DNA of 64,000 bases from the NCBI GenBank assembly GCA_946902985.2, contig OX336391.1, positions 148,813,545 to 148,877,544 on the forward strand, written 5' to 3'. Below are positions 21,720 through 33,100 of this stretch, in pieces. The notes beneath the pieces were generated by a model. The model worked only from the letters and a program-made list of their open reading frames with translations. It was not told the DNA's origin and did not search any database. Positions within the stretch are counted from its first letter, which is position 1. Every line of letters begins with the position of its first letter. This DNA comes from Meconema thalassinum. Its lineage: Eukaryota > Arthropoda > Insecta > Orthoptera > Tettigoniidae. Made by a program: the position numbers and the translations under genes.

Positions 21720-22168
21720 GCAAGGCGTCTGCTAAACCGGCATATGTATCAACTCGTAACTTCGTTTGTTGATGACGTAAATATTTTAGCCGGTCACCTT
21801 CCATACGACAGTAGTAATCCACGAATAAATATCCATTTTGCAAACTTGAGCAGCGACAATTAACTCAACATGACCTCCATGAACACCATTCATAGACATA
21901 TACATTATGTAATTATCGCTCGTATTGATAGCAGTTTCGTACATATCGCTGTTGCCAACAATAAAAAGGAAGAATAATTATTCCACTTGTCTGTAACATG
22001 TTTTACAATTCGCTTTCTAACCTGTGAAAATAAACTCTGATTGTTGTACTCACAATATGCCAATGACCTGAACATACAATTACCGTCACCTTTAATCTTT
22101 ATAACATTTGTAATTGAGTGTCGCCTCTCATTCATCATAATATGATTCATTGTATTGATTGAGCACAC
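21720..22168 (-). pseudogene. Helitron protein fragment with OTU cysteine protease domain
   Basis: Minus-strand frame from 22168 contains KGDGNCMFRSLAYC, the Asp/Cys catalytic motif of OTU proteases, then VRKRIVKHVTDKWNNY. A frameshift near 21960 leads into MSMNGVHGGHVELIVAAQ, the OTU C-terminal motif with the catalytic His, and a further shift leads into DRLKYLRHQQTKLRVDTYAG, the start of the Helitron_like_N domain that continues at 17203. OTU domains are a known accessory of animal Helitron/Helentron proteins. The piece is inactive because of frameshifts, a stop and the hAT insertion. Confidence 0.85.
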
Positions 22169-22473
22169 AACCTATAAGGACGAATGATGAAACGAAGAGA
22201 AGACAGTTTGTAGCTGGTAAGACCAAAGACTATATAACAGAAAGATCGGATACACAATACAAAATGGCGGTTCCAACATTCGACTGTAGCGGCATCTTCG
22301 TGAAATTAGTTGTCTTTCGTATAGAGTATTTGTTGTCATTCAAAGAGATGTTGACATGACAGTGTCATTAGCAAAATGACTGCTGAATGTGCATGAGCAT
22401 TTCAGTCTCAAAGTAATCCATTCTTTGAGAAGTTTTAATTAAATTATGGGCACAGAATCCCCTTCTACTTATT

Positions 22474-22589
22474 GTATGGATACATGCGACATTAGCGCCC
22501 GAGTGCAACAGGTAGAAGTTAACGATATCATGTATGGATACATGCGACATTATCGCCCGAGTGGAGCAGGTAAAAGTTAACGATATCAT
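22474..22589. repeat. 58-bp tandem duplication
   Basis: Two adjacent 58-bp copies (GTATGGATACATGCGACATT ... AACGATATCAT) differ at about four positions. Confidence 0.92.
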
Positions 22590-23501
22590 GACGTAATTAG
22601 GGAACTCTCTGTTAATATCAAGTTAGATTTATTATTGGGGCGGCGTTGAATATCATGATACCGTGTTAGACGCTGTCGCCTAGCGACAATATGTCCGTCA
22701 AGTCATTCGATTCTATTTTCGTGAGACCTTGAAGGAAGTAATATTCGCAACTATTTTAATACTCGAATGATATAAACAAGTAAGGTGGGTATCAATCGAC
22801 GGTGCTTGACGGGCATTACATTTTAAGACAACAAACGTCGTCGTAGCGCAAATACTTCCCGAGATATTTCAGTTTTAGTAAAAGGTGAATTTTTTTGAAA
22901 ACTATTTTAATATAATAAGATAATATTGTCACAACTTGAGATATGACTTTCTTCTCCCGCTTCCGCTCCCAGACCTCAAGTGAGACCAAGACCGACTACA
23001 ATAGGCTACCGTAAACTGTATATTGTAGTAGGTCTTGGTGAGACGTGGCGTTATTCAAGATAACAGCCAGTCTTGTTTCTTCCAACGGAAAAACGACATT
23101 ACTCCCATTTGGTGGTCAATTTTATAGATAGAGTTATGACGATTTTCTATATATAAATATGTAGTGAGAGCAACATGTTCCACTTCTTAACCCAAAATTT
23201 TTTTTTTTTTTTTTTTTTTTTTACTTGTGCCGTGGGTAGCCTACATGTGGGTTGCACGAGTCGGGGGTGGGGTGGGCCTATGCGAGCGCCATCTATTGCC
23301 TCTCCCGAGAAACAAAGCGTCCGCCATATTGTTGTAAAAGCCGGAGTAAATACGAGTGGTGAGAAGCGTGGGAGCATTAACTTTTAGTGATAAAAATGCA
23401 TTTTATGGAGAAGTATTTGTCAAACCTGACTCTACCCTTCAAACATCCGACCAAAAGGTTGGATTTTTGTTCACTGCCTGAGATTATATATTGAGCTGAC
23501 A
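22590..23501. other. Unassigned DNA with a poly-T run and a hairpin
   Basis: No gene recognised. Contains a 19-bp near-perfect inverted repeat at 22985-23039 and a run of about 23 T residues at 23200-23222, perhaps the A-tail of a minus-strand retroposon. Confidence 0.5.
22985..23039. repeat. Short hairpin, 19-bp stem
   Basis: ACCAAGACCGACTACAATA pairs with TATTGTAGTAGGTCTTGGT with one mismatch around a ~17-nt loop. Confidence 0.8.
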
Positions 23502-23545
23502 CAGTAGCGTAGCCAGGATCGACCAATGGGGGTGGGGGGTGGTTA
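23502..23545 (+). mobile_element. hAT-type terminus fragment
   Basis: CAGTAGCGTAGCCAGGATC followed by a G-rich patch resembles hAT termini of the CAGTGGCGTAGCC type, whose opposite end occurs at 41126-41143. No partner end or target duplication is found here. Confidence 0.45.
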
Positions 23546-23619
23546 CAGTTATACTCGAAGCCAAGTTCTACAAGCATTTCGTCCCGCGGCGTAGCCGCGC
23601 TCGTCAAACGTGCACCATG

Positions 23620-23900
23620 GCCGCAAGGGCAGCTGCAGTAAGTGCGGATAACGTAGGTTTGAATCCCGGTGCTGACAGCGGTTATCCTGAGTGTGGTTTT
23701 TCCACACTCCCTACAGGAAATTGCCGGGATAGTGTCTTACTTCAAGTCCCGGAGCGTCTACCCCATCCCTGTCCCTGATATATTTACACACATTACTACA
23801 GTCATCACAGCAATACAGGTTGCCAGACAACTTCAGCACACACACAACTATACAGGGATGATGACCCTAATGTTTCAAGCCCCTCAAATGAATTAACAAC
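23620..23900 (+). mobile_element. tRNA-derived SINE
   Basis: A B-box-like GGTTTGAATCCCGG and the following GACAGCGGTTATCCTGAGTG and GTGGTTTTCCACAC segments match the head-body architecture of other SINEs in the window; the tail includes ACAGTCATCACAGCAATACA. Boundaries are approximate. Confidence 0.65.
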
Positions 23901-25168
23901 AACTTTACAAGTATTTCCATTTCTCAATGAGATAATATTACACAAGAAAAGGTTCATGTATTTTGGTCCAGAAGTTATTGGGTAATACAATATTCACAAA
24001 AGAAAAAAAAACAGTTCTTTAGAAAATGAAGTTAATTTTTGACTGAAATGGTAAATCTAGAAAATTCCTGTTCCCCTGACAGGAACAAAATAAACTCGAA
24101 TCTATCTGTGCTACCAAAATGAAGACTGTGTATCTCTCAACAAGAGAAGTCATCAGAAGTCTCAGCAAAAGTGGGCATGATCTCTTACGGTGTATCATGT
24201 TGATTTATGGGTCATACAAAAGGCTACTCATTTTTATGTTTATTCATTTTTTTCAACAAGATCCTGTGCTTTATATTGCAATTAGCCCTGAACGCCTAAA
24301 ATAATATTTTAGAAAGATTTTTGTCACCTACTAAGTCCTTTTTACCTTACAAATGTTACATGCAACCAGAAAAGGTTTAGTTGCTTACACTACACATGCG
24401 ACATGTTTCACTCATTCGTAACTGGAAGATAACCGTAATTCGGGGAATTGTTGGACATACAGTACACTCTCTTAGCGTTAAATGAAGCAACTCGGCTGTC
24501 GGAGATCTCATGCTCAAGAAGTTAATAACGATTCCACATAGTGTTAATCCTACCCATAGAATTTTCTAAGTCCTTATTAAAACGCATTATGTTTATTTAA
24601 TACTAGATTAATTTACATATAACTTCTCTCCCGCTAAGAAAAGAAAAGCTAATATTGTCCCGCTAGGTGGGATTCAAAATTATTTGGCGCTAGTCTCAGT
24701 TTAAAGTAAGCTATATTTCGCGGGGGAAAAGTTAGATTGGCAAACCTTGGAGGACGGAGTTGTATTAACACAGTCTAAAATACACAGTCACGAAGCTCGC
24801 TGCGTTACGAAATTGCATCCTCTTGGTAGATGGAGTGATACTAGCGCTCACGGTGGCCAGCAAGCTGGCAACTGCCTTGAGCGCGTTATTCGCGGGACTG
24901 ATGATTTCACTTTTGTAGGGGTTTTATGAATACTAACTCACCTGAGTGATTATTTCAATTGTAAACATAAGTTATGTTAAATCACAATGTTGATTTACTG
25001 TACACCTTTAATTCTTGGGACATTTAAAAAAATGCTCTTTTTTTTATTAGTTCAGTCCTCTGCAAGTATCCCTTGGTACAGTTGTGTGACGTATTTAATG
25101 AGTCTTACGTAGAACTAATAGCCCAAAATAGTTAATTCCTGTATTTGTTTCAATGATAGTCGCGGGCA
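23901..25168. other. Unassigned AT-rich DNA
   Basis: No repeat family or coding region recognised on either strand. Confidence 0.5.
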
Positions 25169-25791
25169 TCTCGACATACTGTAGTATAAAACAGAGTCCC
25201 CGATTCTTGGATGTAACAGGAAATCTCGAGAACTACTGGATGGATTTTGATGCAGTTTTCACCATTCTGTAAAGGATTTCTCTAGAAAAACATTCATATG
25301 AGACCACAGGAGGCCAGCAGTAACAATTTCAGTGAATCGAGTCGAAGAAAAACCTGCCGTCCGTGCGCCATTTAAGCTTACGCTGGATAAACCGTTAAAA
25401 AATGTCTAGGCTATGTAGGCCTACTATGAGAGTAAGAATTGGACAGCATGAAATGTTCTACAAAAAGGTCCGAGACAGCATATATCTTTCTTTAAAACTT
25501 TGCCCACTATAATTGATTTTACGTTTTCATGTCTTCCAACAATCTCCATTCAGTAGAAATATAAATTACTATCTTCGGGGCGATTTTACGAGGTAGCGAG
25601 CGAGTCTAACACCCCAGCTTCGGTCAGCATCAACTTTCGAGTCGTGTCGAGTTAAGACTTCATGTGTTTGGAGTTTCGCTGTTCACCTCGGTTTTTCTGA
25701 ATTGCGTCTGGGACCTGCCGTCCGTGCGCCTTTTAAGCTTATGCTGGGTAAATCGTTGAAGATACCGGGCGAAGCCGGGACGGGTTACTAG
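25169..25791 (+). mobile_element. Non-autonomous Helitron
   Basis: Starts A|TCTCGACATACTGTAGTATA, the usual 5' TC with AT-rich sequence, and ends with a GC-rich hairpin (CCGGGCGAAGCCGGG) followed ten bases later by CTAG, the CTRR 3' terminus. The interior contains CTCGAGAACTACTGGATGGA, common in short insect Helitrons, and a ~50-bp segment (CTGCCGTCCGTGCGCC ...) present twice, near 25355 and 25714. The 3' flanking base is C rather than the usual T. Confidence 0.82.
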
Positions 25792-26389
25792 CAAGGGTAT
25801 AATTTATTGTAAGAGCGATGCTATATCAAATTCTTAACTATATCAAAAGCTAGTTCTTCCGTAAAATTGAGTAACATCATAATTAAATAGAAAAATACCA
25901 GTGTGATTTGTGAAACGAAAAGTATAAAAAGATATTAATGTCTTAAATGGCTCAATTGTAAGTAAGTTACTTCGTATTTTCTCAGTGATTTTGAAACCTT
26001 TCATTCCTGATTTTGACAATACAATACAATGTCAATTTTACAAAATAATAATTTCAGCAATAACAATTGTACACCGTACCTTCACAGCAGTCATGTGGGA
26101 GACCGGGTATTTCATAATAGAATTAACAAACAGTGTACCACAACTAAGTTTGTAAGCATTATCCTGACGACATAAATTGGCTTACTTTTAAATGGTTCGA
26201 GAATAAGTTTATATTATTATCCAAATTAGTCTACATTCTTATTCATTAAATCATCTGTCTGACTATTTGAAAGCCATTTTCTACACCTGAAAAATTTAAA
26301 TATCGGCACGTGTTTGAGATGATATTATTTACGTTTACTTATGCCTTAATTTTCAAAATGCATTGATATTATTTATATTTGAATTGCAG
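25792..26389. other. Unassigned AT-rich DNA
   Basis: Nothing recognisable on either strand. Confidence 0.5.
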
Positions 26390-26755
26390 CCAATGGCCAT
26401 AGCAGGACATTTCAATTGAACGCCCGTAGGGTCCCCAATTTCAATTTCAAGTAGTTGCAACTTTGGGTACCAGACGCCATTGGCACTGACACCCAGCGGT
26501 GAACGTTGGAACATGAAAGAGCGTTTCTAACCAAATAGCCTACAAATTTTGGCCACACACTACCATTGTAGTGGTAGTTTCTTTTACATGCCATAAATCT
26601 ATGACATAGACCCACCGGCTTCACTTCCCTTCCGAAGGAAGGCATAGTAAAGGATTTTAACGCTCTTAAAAATCCGACGACATTGGTAGGGTTTTAACCA
26701 GCAATCTTGGCCGTAGCAGTTCAGCATGCTACCGACTACGCCACCGAAGCCATGC
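26390..26755 (-). mobile_element. tRNA-derived SINE
   Basis: Read on the minus strand, the head has A-box-like GGTGGCGTAGTCGGTAGC and B-box-like TGGTTAAAACCC, followed by a ~280-bp body. No clear target duplication; boundaries approximate. Confidence 0.65.
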
Positions 26756-26792
26756 ATAGATACCCTACTGAGACATGCTTCTGATTTATAAC

Positions 26793-27018
26793 AAAATGGC
26801 TGCGTGGCTCAGCGGTAAAGTTCTCGCCTGCTGGTCCCAAGGTTGCAGAATCTAATCCTGGCGCAGTCAGCTGGCATTCGAGGGTACGTAAATGCAAGGG
26901 AGCCGTATCTGTAGATTAACTGGCACGTTAAAGATCCCCTTTGGGCAACATTTCGGCACCCCGGCGTCTCTAAAAGCCGCAGTAGTCAAAAGAGATGTAA
27001 AACCAATAACATTAGTAT
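26793..27018 (+). mobile_element. tRNA-derived SINE with 11-bp target duplication
   Basis: Head GCTGCGTGGCTCAGCGGTAA (A box) and a degenerate B box near AGAATCTAATCC, then ACTGGCACGTTAAAGATCCC and AAAGCCGCAGTAGT. TGATTTATAAC flanks both ends (26782-26792 and 27019-27029). A diverged reverse copy lies at 62735-62925. Confidence 0.88.
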
Positions 27019-27133
27019 TGATTTATAACCAGTTAAAGGCCCAGTTCCGTTGTTTGCTTGAAAAGCTTTATACTGTAATACTAGCCTGAAATGCATAGCT
27101 CAAGTCTTACCTATTAGGGTCCTTTGGGAACTC

Positions 27134-30022
27134 TGGGTAGATTATTGGCTGAGGAATAACCTAACCACCAAGGGAAGATGATAAAGAAAAGGAGGTGGGT
27201 TTCGGACTGGAGAAAAAGGATAGAAAAATAGGAGAGTCCCACAAAAGTTATGAATTTAACTTTAAATGCACTTAGAGGCGGTTGCCACTGCAAATCCGTT
27301 CTCTGATACCTAAAGTGGGTAAGGACCTGGTCGAAGCTAACAGGAACCGCAGCTAGGACTTGGGCGGTTTGCAAGAGAATGGCTTTAGAGTATTCCCTCT
27401 CAAGCATGCATATGCGTACTATGGGGAAGGGTGATGGTCTGGCAAGAGTAACAGACTTATTGAAGATCTGTTCAAAGGAATTCTTTTTTGACCAAGTAAT
27501 TCGAAGAATGCCAATAATTTGCATCGATTTTGATATTTCCAGTTTTCGAAATTGTAGAGTTCCTAAAAAGCGACCAAGTGCTTCTAAGAAGGATTGTGAT
27601 CAAATAATTATACCTTGGGGAGTAATTTTGGTAAGTGAACCAATAGTTGCATTTGGAAATGGCTAAGCTTTTACTCAGCAAGGAGCCGGCTAAAAGTTTA
27701 GACAAAGAGAAACACTTATTTTTTGGAAAACCAACCATAAGTTTTCGGAGAGGATCTCCACAAGCAGGTAGCTGGCGTAGCGAGCTTTACTTGCCTTACT
27801 GGCCAGTTAGAATTAGCTATTAAAGCTAAGAGAAACTTTAAAGAGATTACCACTAAGAGTTCTTGCTCAAATGCAACGAGTGGTGAAAGCCCTACCAATA
27901 GATTTAATGGCATTGAGCAGGAAGAGCCAAGGAAGACAGGATCTTGCCTAACCGTTGTATTAGAGAAATGATGAGTCGAAAAGGAAAGTTTGAATTTATT
28001 TAACAATGCAAAAAAGTCTAATAAATTTGACAAGTATATAGTTTCAATTTTTAGTAACAATTTGGGGTCGCAGACCTCCTAACATTTAAAGTTTGCTCCA
28101 GGCAATTAGCAATTTATTAGGTTTCAAACCTTTATAAAATCCTAGCAAGGATTTAAAATAGCGAAGATGAAAATTCAAAATTTAAAGACAATTAAGGTGA
28201 TTAAAGTTTAACAATAAAATAGAGTACAAGGTGTGTACTATAAGAAATTTCTGAGAAAACATTCTAGAGAAAGTAACCACTTCGAAAATAACAATAAGAA
28301 AAACATGAAGAATAAGATAGAAGTATTTAACTTATTATATTTGTGCAGAATTACTTTTATTACAATTATACAAAAGAGGGCAAGTCACTTACTGTGAAAC
28401 CTGAAGAGAAAGTCAAAAGGAAGGTTCTAGACTTCCTATGTTTAATTAGGAATCACGAGACTAATGGGGCAAGTTTCCCTTTCGTGAAACCTAGAAATAA
28501 CTCACTCATGAGTTGAAAGAATTGTATTCCCTGATTATAAGGGAGAAACAATATAAGCTTGAACCGTGTATGAAACACGTGGTTATGCAGAAATTAATTA
28601 ATGAGATATAAGCAAAGGTGGGAGGGCACGTCTTTAGAGTGACACCTCATTGCAATAGGCCTTAAAGTAACAATTTTATTAACATGGTTTGTTAGTAGAA
28701 GGTTTAGGAAAGATCAATTGGGATTTAGGATAAATGTTCATGGCCTTATTTATGGCAATCGGACGATCGCGACGCGGTAGAAATGTTGAACAAGCACTAG
28801 TTCTCACTATAGTCTGTTAAATGGATGAAAAGTTCACTGTAGTAACACGAAAGTTTATGGGAAAGAAAGTTATTGCATTGATGAAAAATAACTGGTGGCA
28901 CTAGGTAGGCGAGAGTCTATTGCTTGAGAAAGTTGTGAATTACAATTAAATTCGCCATAGAACATTCCAACGGTGGAAGAAAATTTAGCTATTGCAGTAA
29001 TTTATAAGGAAGATTCTTCATTTTAAATAGTATTCCCACAAGTGAGTGAAAAATACATGACGGCAAGACTTGTAGATAGAGTACAGAATCTGGAAGGTTC
29101 CAGAACAATCCTAATAGAAGAATGGAGCCAAAGTTAATCCAGCGGAGGAACTAGCTTGGTATTTTATAGACAGCGGGTATTAGATAATATCCCACGTGGT
29201 GAGAAGATTTCTCATTTAAATAGCTTGAAAAACTACTTTTTATTAAGGTTGGCTTAGACAGACAAAAGCTCAACATAGCAAATCCCGCGAAGGATGATTT
29301 TTGCCCCAAATAAGTAATCTCACACTGCCTATAAAATGATCATTGAAGTATGTAGAATTAAAACCGATGAAGATGAGGTTAAAACCTTAAGTCTGTACTT
29401 ATCTTTGTTGCATGGCGAAGATGAAGTTCCCTTTGACGGATACCTAATGTGCCAACATGGCGTAGAATGTAGAGAGTGCCTCTTGGTTTGAGGAGACTGG
29501 CTCTGGTTGAGCCTTGACTGACCAAGTCAACTGCCGACTTACAAGTGAGACCCACTCAGCGAAGCGCGGAGGGTCCAAGGAAGGGAAAAGAGTGGGGGTA
29601 GGAGACAAAATGAAAACATATAAGCATGACCAATATTGTAAACTTAAATTCTCTTGAGGAAATGGTCTTCAAAGAGTTGATAGCAGGTGATACTAGCGCA
29701 GCATGGTGAGTAAAAAAGTAGACGAAGTTCTCTTGATCAAGGAGATGATAGCTGGCGATGGTGACGAGATCTGATGGCCAAATTGATAAGTAAGTCCTCT
29801 TGCACCAGGAAGAATTGAAGAGCTTCAGAGATTCGCTGCTAGATGACGCTAGGTGGGTCATGGAAGATATATATCAAGAACAGACTCACAATGACATAAT
29901 AGATATGACCACCAAAAAGAAACTAGAAGATCGCTGTTGGTTTTTGATAAAGAGGAAGGAATGAACATGCAAAAGCATTAAAAATTATATTCTCTCGTAC
30001 CGTGTATTCCAAGAATACACCA
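27134..30022 (-). repeat. 3' LTR of the BEL/Pao element
   Basis: 2889 bp, starting TGGGTAGATTATTGGC and ending GAATACACCA on the plus strand. The outer terminus carries an 8-bp-stem hairpin GTGTATTC-CAA-GAATACAC. Short frames within it are not supported as genes. It is repeated at 34145-37038 with scattered substitutions and small indels. Confidence 0.93.
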
Positions 30023-30146
30023 TACTGGGAGGGACAGACACCAACAGAGAACAAATAAGCAGTTAAACATTTAAAGGTAATGGAGCGATCAAAGACAGTG
30101 GTCTTGTGATCGGACCATTTGTGGTCAAGACTCTGACCACCCTGAC

Positions 30147-33100
30147 TCACCCATCCCTTCCATGATAACACTCGGTCACTCTACCAGAAATCCAGACCAG
30201 GGGGGGAGAGACATCCTTAACCAAGACCAAGTCACCCACTTTAATGCCGGGACTGGAAAGAAACCACTTCTGTCTCCGCTGCAAGGAAGTTAAATATTCC
30301 AAGGTCCACCTCTTCCAGAAATAATTGCGAAGGGCTTCAAGTTTACGCCAAACAATAGGCAAATTAGAATCCCTGTAAGGATTGGGAAGAGGAGGAGGGG
30401 CAGAAAGAGAAGGGCCTATAAGGAAGTGACCAGGTGTGAGTGGAAGTAGGTCATCAGGGTCATTGGAAAGCGGTGTTAAAGAACGAGAATTAACAACACC
30501 TTCAATCACAAAATAGCTAGAAGCTGCGAGAAGTATAGCTCTAGTAAAGATTGCGATAAGATGCGAAAGAAGAATTAACAAGTTTAAACAAAGCGTATAG
30601 AAACAAGTACATCGATTAAGGAAGAGAATATACCAAATAAACAAAGGAACTATGCGAGTAGAAAGCAAGAACGCCATAGGTAACAACAATCTAGTAGCCA
30701 TAAACAATGACCTTAAGTTATAATAAGCATCAAAGGGGTTAATCAGAAAAATACTTAAGTCAGCGAGAAACTTGACATGACAAGCATAAATACAAAAACA
30801 CATCGAATGTAACGACGCGAAAAAACAAGTTTGTTCATCAATGAACAATAAGATTGCAAAATATGTAAGCAAGGAGCAATACATGAGCGCGTGAAAAATA
30901 CACAACGATGTTATGAAACAAGAATCGAAGCAGTTGTAGGATACGAGCGTGAGTAAGTGGGAGAGACAGGCAAACACGGCCTTGACCCACATAATACAGC
31001 GAGATAAGGAGGATAAATAGCTGAAAGAGTCCTTGACCGAAACAAGTTTATTTTGGTAATGAGGTGAACGGCTTCCGAGATTACGGGAGCAACTCGCAAG
31101 ACAATGGTTGGCAGTCAGCCAGAGTTGAGATAAGGGAAACTTGCTCTGACCTTTGGCAAGCATACAGGAAATAAACGACAGCTTGGCGTTATCCGAGCTT
31201 GTATACAAACAAGATTGACAAACAAGCAGTTCGAAATAAACAAACAACACAAGTGAAATCAGCTGAGACTTAAAGCAGATATTCAGGTTAGACGGCATGC
31301 AGTCAATCGTAGCTTGGACGTGAAAAAACAATTTAGAGACATATGAAATAAAGTAAGAAATCAATTTCGCATAATTTTGAGGATTACGGAATCCGACAAT
31401 TTTCAACAGAAAAAAGCTTAATTCTTCTGAAAAAGGAAGAGAAGCTGGGACATTGAGAAGCAGTTTATGCGTAAGAATAGTTATTCTAGATGCTAGAGAA
31501 TTCAGATTTTCAAGCGGTTTCAAAAGCGGCTTCCAATTGTGAGGAAGGGGGAAGGAGCCGGCCGTGGCCATCCTACTAAATAGCGAAAGAAGTGAAACAT
31601 AGCTTACAGCGAATTGATGGTGACTGATAGCCATGGTTTTACACAAGGGGAAGATAGTTTTCGATAGAAAGTTTAAGCAATTACCTGCTATCAAAAATGA
31701 CATGAGAAGGTAAACGAAGTAACACAAGGCGAGGCGAACTTGAATTGCCATTTTATGCGGGAAGAAGGCAAAATCATTTAAACAACTTACAAAGGTGGCG
31801 TAGTTGTTCACGATGAGACATCGTTTCGGCAAGTGTTTTTCAAATATATCGAGATCGAAAACATGAGCGTTCTCTTTTTCAGAAATGAGATTTATGTCAG
31901 CTGTAACAAAATGACATTGCGATTTGGTTTGAAGACTGAGTTGTTGGATTTCACCAGTAATAACCCAACCAAAATCGGTGTCTCTGGCGACCACGTTTGA
32001 GGATAACTTGCGAACCTGTTTACGGAGGCAATTCCAAAACACATTGGCACTGAAAAGTACATCAATGGGACCTTGAGCATTAAACTGAGGATCAGCTAAC
32101 CTTAAGTGCGAAGGAATCTTTAAACAGGAAGTATTAATAGAGCTGCTAGGAGTGTCCTTGCCAATACTGGTAAGAATGAGACAGTTTAAGTTAAGATTGG
32201 TGTTTCTTTGGCAAACGTCTCTGATTTTCAATTTTGAAGACTGCAAGGCTTGAGTTTTCAAATTGTCAATGCCGGATACATTGATGGGAGTAGGTGATGA
32301 CGAAAGACCTAGTTTTTTAATTAACGATCGCGAAACAAAGATGTGAGTTGAAGCGGAATCGAGAAGACCGCGGGTTCGAAACCAATTTCCAAATTTATCT
32401 TGGATTTCAAATTGTACAGTGGACAAAAGGACTTGCGCACTGTGAGAAGTTTCGGCGTTAGAAATGCAGGAAGAAGCATTAGTTTGTTCGGAGCTGCTCT
32501 GCATGGAGTTTGAAGAAGCGGGTACTGGTGACCTCGATTTATCATGAACATGCAATAAAGAATGGTGCGGTTTTTTGCAATGGAAACAGAGGTTGGAAGA
32601 CGTACAGTTTGAAGAAGAATGCTTAGGTGACAAGCAGTTGAAGCAATGTTTACTATTGAAGACAAACTTCCTTCGGTCTTCGACAGACAATTCTTTAAAG
32701 GATTTGCATAGATATAAAACATGGGAATCTTTGCAAAGTATGCACTTTAAAGGTTCATTTAAACTCTTGCGAGGTTCGCTTTGAGTATTTAAAACGAGAG
32801 AGCTAGTAATACGGCGTTCACTAGACCTAGTTGAGTAACCAGTGGTGTTTGATTTAAATTTAGATGAGCTGGACCCGGGTTTTTGGGTATTAGACGCTAA
32901 GCGTTCGCTTTTAGGTTTGATAGACATTAATTCAAATTTAGAACTAGGAGATGAGGGTTCACTTTGATTAGCTAAAGCGGTTAAGAGCTGGCATCTGGCA
33001 TTTATGAAAGTGACTAAATGCTCGCAAGAGTAGTCGTCTTCTTTAGAAAGTTCAATTTCCCAAGCTTTGAGGGTAGCAGCATCAACTTTAGAAACCACTA

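Noticed and set aside
27114..27524. 136-codon minus frame across the outer edge of the 3' LTR (and its copy at 34011-34538)
   Set aside because: It spans the LTR boundary into unrelated flanking or internal sequence and has no recognised domain; parallel occurrence is due to LTR identity.
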